From NCBI RefSeq assembly GCF_043641665.1, contig NC_092191.1:23027581-23091580 (forward strand): a DNA stretch of 64,000 bases, read 5' to 3'. Below, in pieces: positions 33,073 to 64,000 of the stretch (within the stretch, counting starts at the first letter, position 1; every line of letters begins with the position of its first letter). The notes below the pieces were generated by a model. It was not told the DNA's origin. It did not search any database and worked only from the letters and a program-made list of their open reading frames with translations. Position numbers and translations under genes: made by a program. The DNA comes from Enoplosus armatus (taxonomy: Eukaryota > Chordata > Actinopteri > Centrarchiformes > Enoplosidae).

Positions 33073-36000
33073 GTGTCTGCCCCCCGACCACTTAAATTAA
33101 TTCAATCAAAATTAAACAGGAAAGGTGTCATTAATAAAAACTTAATAAAAATTAAGACCACCACTGCTATAGGCCAAAACAATAGGAAAATGAAGTGTGG
33201 ACTGTTAAACATCAGATCTCTGTCATCTAAAGCTGTATTAGTAAACGAGCTAATATCAGAGAATCATATTGATCTACTGTGTCTGACAGAAACCTGGCTG
33301 TGTCATGAAGAGTATGTCAGCCTGAATGAATCCACTCCGCCCAGTCACACTAATACTCTAATACACTAATACATCCCTCGAGGCACCGGCCGAGGAGGTG
33401 GAGTTGCAGCCATCTTTGACTCAAGCCTGTTGATGAACTCTAGACCTAAACTGGATTATAACTCATTTGAAAGCCTCGTTTTGAGTCTCTCACTCCCAAC
33501 CTGGAAAACACTGAAGCCAGTCTTATTCGTTATAGTCTATCTCGCTCCAGGTCCATACTCTGAATTCTTATCTGAATTCTCAGAGTTTTTATCAGGTTTA
33601 GTCCTTAAAACAGACAAAGTCATTATCGTGGGTGATTTTAATATTCATGTGGACGTTGATAAGGATAGCCTTGGTACTGCGTTTACCTCTTTATTGGATT
33701 CGATCGGCTTCTGTCAGAGGGTACAGAAACCCACTCACTGTTTTAATCACACCCTCGACCTGGTTCTGACATATGGACTTGAAATTGAACATCTAACTGT
33801 CTTTCCACAGAACCCTTTGTTATCGGACCATTATTTAATAACTTTTGAATTCCTATTACTGGACTACACGCCATTAGGCAAAAAAGCTTACACCAGATAT
33901 CTATCTGATAGTGCTGTAGCTAAATTTAAGGAAGTGATTCCATCGGCATTAAATTCAATGCCACATCTCAATACAACTGAGGACTCCTATGCTAACCTTC
34001 GTCCCTCCCAAACGGACGATCTTGTTGACAGTGCTGCAGGCTCAATGTGATTGACACTTGACTCTATTGCCCCTCTTAAAAAGAAGATAATAAAACAAAG
34101 AAAGTCAGCTCCATGGTATAACACCCAAACCCGCAAATTAAAGCAAACAGTGCAGAAACTTGAAAGGAAATGGCGCTCCACCAAACTGGAGGAATCACGT
34201 TTAATTTGGCAAGATAGTCTTAGAACTTATAGGAAGGCCCTCTGTAAAGCCAGAGCAGCCTATTACTCATCATTAATAGAAGAGAACAAGAACAACCCCA
34301 GGTTTCTCTTCAGCACTGTAGCCAGGCTGACAGAGAGTCACAGCTCTATGGAGCCATATATTCCTATAACCCTCAGCAGGAATGATTTCATGAGCTTCTT
34401 TAATGATAAAATTCTAACTATTAGAGACAGAATTGATCACCTCCTGTCTTCAGGTAGTACCTTACCTTCAAACACAGGAATCTCAGAAATAGCTGTAAAA
34501 CCTGATCTATATTTAGATTGCTTTTCTCCCATTGACCTTCACCAAATTACTAAAACCATCTCTTCATCTAAGCCATCAACTTGTCTCTTAGACCCCGTCC
34601 CAACCTGGCTGCTCAAAGAGGTTTTACCTTTAGTCAGCACTTCTTTACTAGACATGATCAATCTGTCTTTATTAACAGGCTACGTACCACAGTCCTTTAA
34701 AGTAGCTGTAATTAAACCTCTTCTTAAAAAGCCCACTCTCGATCCAGAGGTTTTAGCCAACTATAGACCTATATCTAACCTTCCCTTTCTCTCCAAGATT
34801 CTTGAGAAAGCAGTCGCCAACCAGCTGTGTGACTTTCTACATGACAATAAGTTGCTTGAGGACTTTCAGTCAGGTTTCAGAGCTCATCATAGCACAGAGA
34901 CAGCAACTGGTGAAAGTTACAGATGACCTTCTAACTGCATCAGACAAAGAACTTGTCTCTGTACTTGTTTTGTTAGACCTTAGTGCTGCATTCGACACCA
35001 TTGACCATCATATCCTATTACAGAGACTGAAACATTTAGGAACCGCACTAAGCTGGTTTAAGTCGTATTTATCAGATCGATCTCAGTTTGTACATGTTAA
35101 TGATGAATCCTCCATGTACGCCAAAGTCAGTCATGGAGTTCCACAAGGTTCTGTGCTTGGACCAATACTATTCACCTTATATATGCTTCCTTTAGGGGAT
35201 ATTATTAGAAAACACTCCATACATTTTCATTGCTATGCGGATGATACCCAGCTATATTTATTGATCAAGCCAGAAGAACCTCATCAGTTAGCCAAGCTTC
35301 AAGCATGCCTTAAGGACATAAAGACCTGGATGGCCTGTAATTATCTGATGTTGAACTCAGACAAGACAGAAGTTATTGTTCTTGGCCCTGAACACCTCAG
35401 AAACACAGTATCTAAGGATATTGTTACCCTAGATGGCATTGCCCTGGCCTCCAGCGCCACCGTGAGGAATCTCGGAGTTGTCTTTGATCAGGACATGTCC
35501 TTTAACTCCCACGTAAAACAAACTTCAAGGTCTGCCTTCTTTCACCTCCGTAACATTGCAAAAATCAGGAAGATCCTGTCTCAAACAGATGCAGAAAAAT
35601 TAGTCCATGCATTTGTTACGTCTCGGCTGGATTATTGCAATTCCTTATTATCAGGCTGTCCCAATAAGTCCCTGAGGACTCTCCAGCTGATCCAGAATGC
35701 TGCGGCACGTGTACTGACAGGAACCAGGAAAAGAGATCATATTTCTCCTGTATTAGCGTCGCTGCACTGGCTCCCTGTAAAATCTAGAATAGAGTTTAAA
35801 ATCCTTCTCCTGACTTACAAAGCTCTTACTGGTCAGGCACCATCATATCTTAAAGAGCTCATAGTACCCTGTTACCCCACTAGAGCACTGCGCTCCCAGA
35901 ATGCAGGGTTAGCTTGTGGTTCCTAGAGTCTCCAAAAACAGAACAGGAGCCAGAGCCTTCAGCTATCAAGCTCCTCTCCTGTGGAATCGGCTCCCAGTTT

Positions 36001-36077
36001 GGGTCCGGGAGGCAGACACACTCTCTACTTTTAAGAGTAGGTTTAAAACTTTGCTTTTTGATAACGCTTATAGTTAA
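33073..36077 (+). pseudogene. LINE ORF2 (endonuclease plus reverse transcriptase), broken
   Basis: Endonuclease blocks: [42 protein letters not shown] blocks: NYRPISNLPFLSKILEKA, LLDLSAAFDTIDH, GVPQGSVLGPILF, and the palm YADDTQLYL with both aspartates. Breaks: TAA at 33367-33369, TGA at 34048-34050, an extra base near 34905, and an extra base near 35912. The last is shown by the in-window copy at about 23045, which lacks it. The natural stop would be 36075-36077. Confidence 0.85.
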
Positions 36078-36488
36078 GGGCTGGCTCAGGCCTGCCTGGA
36101 CCAGCCCCCTAGTTATGCTGCTATAGGCCTACACTGCTGGGGAGACTTCCCATGATGCACTGAGCTTTCCTCATCTCCCTCTTCGTCTTTGCACATTCAT
36201 CACAGTCCAATGCATGTTACTAACTTTATTTCTTCCCCGGAGTTTCTTTGTGCTTTGTCGTCTCGCAGGTTGCTGTGGATCGTGGTCCTGGTACGCCTGG
36301 GTGCTGCTGCCATGGGCCTGCCTGACTCTCATCACTACAGTTATTATGTTTAGTCGTAGTTCTGTTACTATTAAAGCTGCTATTATTAATCTCAGCTAGT
36401 ATTACAGCTGTAACTACTATTATCAGTCATATTTCCAGTATTATTATAACTATAGCTGCTATTTCTACTGCTAGTGCTGCCATACGTC

Positions 36489-36490
<2 letters not shown>

Positions 36491-36519
<29 letters not shown>

Positions 36520-36520
36520 G
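36491..36520. repeat. (TCTG)n microsatellite
   Basis: Tandem TCTG/TGTC units in the 3' UTR of the large LINE. Confidence 0.85.
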
Positions 36521-37205
36521 TGTCTCTACGTCTCTTTCTGTCCGTCTGAAAAACCCAACCGGTCAAAGCAGATGACCGCCCACCTAGAGTCTGGTTCTGC
36601 TCGAGGTTTCTGCCTCTTAAAAGGAAGTTCTGCTTGCTCATGGTGGGAACTGTTGGGTCTCTGTAATAACATTAGAAAGAGTCGGTCTAGACCTGCTCTA
36701 TTTTGTTAAGTGTCATGAGATGACTTTGTTGTGATTTGGCGCTATATAAATATAATTGAATTGAATTGAATTGAATTATGGACAGCAGGGGGAGCTGGCT
36801 GCTAAAGAGCACACTGCAATGACGCTGTAAAGGAAATTTCCAGTCCCCCAGGTATAAACTGTAACGATGACCATAAACTTGTAGAAAAAAAACAATCACC
36901 TCACGCGTTCTGCCTCGAACTTGATACCGCAAATAAGCCGAAAACGTGAAGGAACCTGGTGTTTTACTCCTCCTGCATACAACAAACCCGCCGACGTCTC
37001 ACTCAGTGTCCGGGTGACAGGCCAGACAAGATCAGCCTAAATCAGCGGCAGGACGCTCAGCTCTGCTGGCACAGCCTCGGGCATCGCTGCCTCCGCTGTC
37101 TTGGGCTCGTGTTGCCTGCTGCACTCCGCTTACACAGGATGTAGATCCAGGTGTTGCACAACACCTACTTACTATTTCCTTCATCAAGTGATTGTTTAAC
37201 GTTCT

Positions 37206-37420
37206 CTAATAGTAGCTGACCCTCTGTGTGGAGTGGTTATGTCTGAAACCGGACTTTAGAGGGTGCAAATGACGGTTTGTCTCCAAGTAATGCAGCAGTA
37301 GTTCGGAGACCTTCCCCAGCACTTTAGACAGGACTGGAAGAGGACTAATTGGTCTGTAGTTGCTAACCTCTTTCCCGGAATTGCCCAGTTTTGATGGCAA
37401 CATTAATAAAATGAGTAAGG
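37206..37420 (-). pseudogene. LINE reverse transcriptase fragment
   Basis: Minus-strand reading NYRPISPLPVLSKVLGKV then SGFRHNHST matches the RT fingers/palm region of a non-LTR element distinct from the neighbouring LINE. No flanking domains. Confidence 0.65.
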
Positions 37421-37859
37421 GGATGAACCAGACTGCAGCTGTATAATACTACAGTGGTGTTGAAATCATTAATAGCTTTCAAGACAACTGATTGGCCAAA
37501 CTCCACTGGTCTCAAATTGGTTGACATTCATCTGACGCTTTAACATGGTAGCATTAACATCAGGAATGTTTGTGGCAAGACTGAATGAAGGAAGAGAGCC
37601 ACACAAAAGATTAGAGAACAGCTGGGATCAACTGAAAATGACCCAGGGACACAGGAGTGGCCATTACTAGTGAACTTTATGTGACCAGACACAACGTTTG
37701 ATTACAAAAACAGCAACGGCAAGACACAATTTGTTATTGTAAACGTACAATGTGAGGTTTGCGAGTTCTGGTCGCACAGTGATAAAGAGTTATACTGCTG
37801 GAATCTGTGGAATCTTAGTATGCTTAGTATTGCAATGCGTAGTATTGCTACACACTCAT

Positions 37860-38478
37860 CACCCTGTGTGACTTTCCAGTGGACACTGTGGAGTCCTTCC
37901 GTTTCCTGGGCTCCATCATCAGCCAGGACCTCCGGTGGGAGCTGAACATCAGCTCCCTCATCAAGAAAGCCCAACAGAGGATGTACTTCCTGAGGCAGCG
38001 GAGGAAGTTTAACCTGCCATAAACAATGCTGCTTCACTTCTACACTGCCATCATAGAGTCCATCCTCACCTCCTCCATCACCGTCTGGTACGCTGCTGCC
38101 TCCACCAAGGACAGACGCAGACTGCAGCGTATCATCCGCTCTGCAGAGAGGGTGATCGGCTGCAACCTTCCATCCCTTCAGGGCCTGTACTCCTCCAGGA
38201 CCCTGAGAAGAGCAGGGAAGATCGCTGCCCCCCCAAACACAAACACTACTTATACGTTATATTAACATACATCACCCCTGTCCCCCCTGCGTTACATTAA
38301 CGCACCCACCCCCTACTGGACACTTTATTTTGGTCACTGCACTGTTTGTTATTTATCTTATCCTATTCTTTTACCTTTATATTTTTACATGCTTGTTGTC
38401 AGCACCATCAGACCACGGCAAATTCCTTGTAATGTATGTAACTTGGCAATAAACAGTTTCTGATTCTGATTCTGATAT
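37860..38478 (+). mobile_element. 5'-truncated LINE with 3' tail
   Basis: RT thumb/C-terminal reading VESFRFLGSIISQDLRWE, KAQQRMYFLRQRRKFNL, SILTSSITVWYAA, ending at a (GATTCT)n-type tail 'ctgattctgattctgat'. One internal TAA in the first block. Same tail type as the copies at 29672, 46983 and 49126. Confidence 0.8.
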
Positions 38479-38885
38479 CACATGGACTAGTCACTAGTCG
38501 CTCTCGTGACAGTGTAACGCAATATATATGCAATTACCACATAGTGTAACCTCTTTGGACTTAAACAAGCCTTTGATATACATCTACATATACATACATA
38601 TACATACCCTCCCTCTACCCCACAGCCCCACCATTTCTAATAGTTATATCCAGGGACATCAGTCATACTGGTTAAAAGTTTGTTTTGTGTTTCACAATCA
38701 GACAGAATCTTTCCTCTCTGTCCTTCCGACTCGTGGTTTTTTTGTTTTGCTGCTAATTCAAAATACGATGACTTTCTTCATATCGTTTTCATTGTCTTCC
38801 TTCACCTTTTTCACTGCACGTGTAAGAGTTTAAACCTTAAAACGCATTCAAAATCCGACAATCACAAAAGACAGGAATACACGTT

Positions 38886-38887
<2 letters not shown>

Positions 38888-38922
<35 letters not shown>
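38888..38922. repeat. (CA)n microsatellite downstream of col13a1 poly(A) signal
   Basis: About 17 CA units; on the minus strand it is (TG)n just past the AATAAA at 38950. Confidence 0.95.
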
Positions 38923-38925
<3 letters not shown>

Positions 38926-38949
38926 CGAATTCCACTGAAAATGGGTTTC

Positions 38950-38955
38950 TTTATT
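38950..38955 (-). terminator. candidate poly(A) signal of col13a1
   Basis: AATAAA on the minus strand, followed about 25 nt later by a long TG-rich tract, which fits the hexamer plus GU-rich downstream element layout. It would end a 3' UTR of about 3 kb. Confidence 0.55.
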
Positions 38956-40364
38956 CTGAGTCAGTGACAAATTGCTGAAAAAGCTTACTTGCTCTGTACA
39001 GTGAATCTGTTTGTCAATCAGTGACGACAGCTGCCATTTGTTTGGATTATAAAAAGTAAAAATAAATTCTTTTTGGAAAACAAAAACAATATCATTACCA
39101 AACATTCAGTCCTGACACCACACTAAACTAAACAGGTACTCGGCATGTGGACTGCATTGTCACTTGCGGTTGGAAGTCACATTGAATCTCGGAAAAAACA
39201 AACTTATACATCTCAAGTCAATGTCGCGTTAGCGCAGACATCTGCACAAAGGTCACTCAGCTGGCAGATTTGATTTGAATGTGCAGGAAAAAAAAAACCC
39301 ATCTGATTACCAATATAGGAAAAAAGAAAAGAAAACAAAGATGAAAACAATGTATAAATAGTGCTTCATACAGGCTTAAAAACAGCATGCAAAGTATGTA
39401 TAATGCCCTTCTCCATTCTCAAATGTTGCTCTAATCTGACAAGTACAGAATTCCAAACCGAAACAAATAATACACCAAGATTTCTACTTTGATCAAAATA
39501 AAACAGGTTAACTGTGTTTTTTTTTTTTTTTTTCTGCTTCCAAATTTAAATACAGGCAGCGTGACGTAAAGAGAAAAAAAAAACTGCTGCTGCAAATACA
39601 AAGCCGAACATGTCGACCCTTCGCTCGAAGAACATCGGCGCATCAGCGCATTGTCATCAGCAGCAAAGCACTTAAGGCCTTTACTATGTATAGCAAACAC
39701 TGGCTAATAACTGAGACTAGTTCTGATTGGCTTGCAGGAATCCAAGCTCAAGATACACGGAGCTGCTAGTTTTGGCTGGTCAGTGTGGCATCACCAGCTT
39801 GTGAGAAGCTACCGTCAGACTCTCCGTTTCTCTGCTGGAAAGACAGGGAGTCTGATGGAGCTTTGATAAAAGCATATCTATGGCTCTTGCGTTGCAGCTG
39901 GGCCAGCGGCTCTACTACAAGAGGCTTTCTGACGTGTGTGTGTGTGTGTGAGAATCTCGTTCACGCACAGCGCTGTTTTCCCGCCGGCCCTTATCGGGCT
40001 TGCTGAATTCAACTTTCACATCCGATCCAAATAATTTTGAGCAGATTTCTCTTTTTTTTTTATGCATTTGTGTGTTTTGTGTGAAAAACTGCTCCTAGCA
40101 ACCGCTATCAGGGCTTCTAGGGCGACTGAAAATGATGTCAGAAGGACAAATATGTCCCTTCTCACTGGTTGGGGCAAGTCAAAAGAACTGCTCCGAAATC
40201 AGCCAACACAAGAGCGAATGAATTCCTCATCACCCACCACACCAACCGCATGTTGCACAGTTCCAGCTTTGATACAAAACCAATATGTTTTTTTTGTTTT
40301 TTTTAATGTAGAATCAACAATGGTAATGGTTATGGATCCCTTTTGTAAGATGGCTGAGAGAGCT

Positions 40365-40365
<1 letters not shown>

Positions 40366-40395
<30 letters not shown>
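40366..40395. repeat. poly-G tract (30 nt)
   Basis: Longest homopolymer G run of the window, in the probable col13a1 3' UTR (poly-C in the transcript). Confidence 0.9.
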
Positions 40396-40398
<3 letters not shown>

Positions 40399-40423
40399 GT
40401 GACTTAAGAAAACATACAGGTAA

Positions 40424-40536
40424 ATAGACAAAATGCTAGCAGATAGACAAAGCACAATGTAATAGACAAATCATAATTAAAAAGACTGGCTAAATGAAAT
40501 AGACAAAACACAGTCATATAGACAAAAACAGTCAAA
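40424..40536. repeat. 19-bp periodic array with ATAGACAAA core
   Basis: ATAGACAAA occurs exactly at 40424, 40443, 40462, 40499 and 40518; the gap at 40480 holds a degenerate unit. The period is 19 bp. Confidence 0.8.
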
Positions 40537-40788
40537 ATGGTAATGATATATTGTTTCTTTCCTGTGTTTTCTGAAGTTGCAGTGCTTTGTGCTCTCTTGG
40601 CCGCTGTGCTTTTTGGCTATTGAAAGATTTCTTTTTTCAACTTGATTGAAAAACGAACAGCAATAAAGTGTTATTTTTGATCATGTGATTTTCAGGCTGT
40701 TTTCATTCACTACAACCTGTGTCTTGAATTTAAAAAGTAACAAGAGGTACATCTCACCCACCCACTAAATAGTTGTTTTTTTTTTTTT

Positions 40789-40804
40789 GGGGGGGGGGGG
40801 GGGG
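40789..40804. repeat. poly-G tract (16 nt)
   Basis: G run directly after a T run. Confidence 0.9.
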
Positions 40805-41946
40805 TTACACTTGTGCCTGTTGAAACAAATGCAACTTCATTACATTTCTTTCAATTTCAAACCTACTGAATTCCTCAAAAACTGAAAAAACAAACAAACA
40901 AACGAACAAAACAAATATTTCAAAATAAAACACCATTTTTGACCCAGGTCTGTTTACAAGGCAGCTGTCAATATGACATAAGGAATGCTTCTGTACATTT
41001 GATTTTCAATGAAACACTGAAAGGGACATTTTTTTTTCCTTTTTCCTTTAGATTATTTGCATGTACAGTAACAGCTGTCAAATATATTCCAACTGTGGTG
41101 ACAATAAATCATTTGAAAAAAAAAATGTCAGCTGACATATTTGGAGTAAAAAAATAAATGACTGCATTTGCATGCAACACGTCGTATGCATGCAAATGTG
41201 AAAATAGCGAAGTCTTTCCAAAGTTTTGGTGAAAAAGAAGCCCAAAAAGACTGATTGTGAAGATTGTAAATCTATCAAGAAACAATTGCCAATCATCTGT
41301 ACATAATCAGCGAACGAATGCTGCTCATTGAGAATTTACAACGCCTGTGCCGTACGTAAAAACCACGTTTCATCAATGCAATCTATTTACAAAGACTAAG
41401 TACTTTTATACATACAATCCTGTGTCTTATATTGTACAATACTTACAATTACAGCATTGAATTCTGGTGTCCTTCAACACCTCAGTACAAAAGAAAAAGG
41501 TAAAGAATAACATATATGTGACCAGGCAATGACGTGTGATGCCGATTTCCAAAGTATCTCCTGCACAGCACAATCATTCGAACAAAATGTCATAGCTGCA
41601 GTTAAAGGGATTTTTTTTTTGAAAAGGCAGTCAGTCAGATAATGTCAAGAAGGAATCATCAAGAGGGTGTCCCTTTGTTTTGTTTTGTTTTTTCTTTTTT
41701 GACGGAAACACATGGCATCGATCTGCTCTGTGAGCTGCTCTGAATTCTTTATCACAGTTAACAGTATTGATGTCACATCAAACACAACAAATAGCACGTG
41801 CTAAAGTGTCCATGCCTCGCTTTCACTAGGAGTAAGTGTACGCAGTCAAAGAAACACAGTCAGTAGGTACAGCATCTAGCTGTGGCTGTGATGGTTACCC
41901 TGTGCGGAGAGCCCTCAGCGGCTAACTAAAGGATGACGCGACGTCT

Positions 41947-64000
<22,054 letters not shown>

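Larger units (their letters stand above)
31880..36777 (+). mobile_element. near full-length CR1/L2-like LINE
   Basis: Two ORFs in order (an ORF1 with SGNH esterase, an ORF2 with endonuclease and RT) and a 3' end 'gcgctatataaatataattg' followed by (TTGAA)n. The 5' boundary is approximate. ORF1 is open; ORF2 carries two in-frame stops and two one-base shifts, so this copy is not autonomous. It lies between prkg2 and col13a1. Fragments of the same family occur at 21925 and 22795. Confidence 0.88.
38930..41946 (-). other. probable long 3' UTR of col13a1
   Basis: About 3 kb of AT-rich sequence without recognisable TE proteins, between the candidate last coding exon and a good poly(A) signal. It contains a Pumilio-like TGTAAATA near 41386-41393 (minus), two poly-G/C runs and a 19-bp periodic array. 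Transcription is inferred, not shown. Confidence 0.45.

Noticed and set aside
38680..39105. ORFs over the TG/CA repeat near 38.9 kb
   Set aside because: Both strands give low-complexity peptides from the microsatellite and AT-rich flank.
40062..40427. ORF ending in a poly-Gly stretch
   Set aside because: It reads the 30-nt poly-G run; no conserved features, and it lies antisense to the probable col13a1 3' UTR.

Overview
This window looks like a teleost (ray-finned fish) nuclear genome. Genes are split into short exons separated by introns. The intergenic space is packed with fish-type LINEs (CR1/L2-like, jockey/Rex/L2-like, L1/Tx1-like), Tc1/mariner and hAT-like elements, CA/GT microsatellites and long poly-G/C runs. 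I see no rRNA, tRNA, CRISPR array or prokaryotic gene organisation. Family comparisons are from memory; no search was run.

Two protein-coding genes are supported, both on the minus strand. (1) Positions 27679 down to 3270 hold a complete type II-like cGMP-dependent protein kinase (prkg2-like). I resolved 19 coding exons with compatible splice phases. They sum to 2286 nt, or 761 residues plus stop, against 762 residues for human PRKG2. The order is myristoylation-type N-terminus, coiled coil, pseudosubstrate, two cGMP-binding domains, AGC kinase domain, C-terminal tail. (2) From the right edge (64000) down to 46216, and probably 41947, lies the 3' half of a transmembrane collagen best matched by col13a1. 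About 20 short Gly-X-Y exons, all phase 0, include a non-collagenous break and the cysteine-containing C-terminal cap. Its 5' half (cytoplasmic, membrane and first collagenous parts) lies outside the window.

Layout: 1-2850 intergenic; 2856-3269 probable prkg2 3' UTR; 3270-27679 prkg2 with TE-rich introns; 27680-38930 a TE cluster, including a 4.9-kb CR1/L2-like LINE with an SGNH-esterase ORF1; 38950-41946 a probable long col13a1 3' UTR ending at AATAAA followed by a TG-repeat; 41947-64000 col13a1.

The most interesting signals are: two alternative cysteine-cap exons in col13a1, one XIII-like and one XXV-like; a possible extra C-terminal exon after the canonical Cys-Trp-Asn-Lys end; TG microsatellites immediately upstream of two in-frame exons, one carrying the phosphate-binding arginine of cGMP site B; and linkage of a PKG-II-like gene to a collagen XIII gene, which raises the possibility of a PKG ohnologue absent from mammals.
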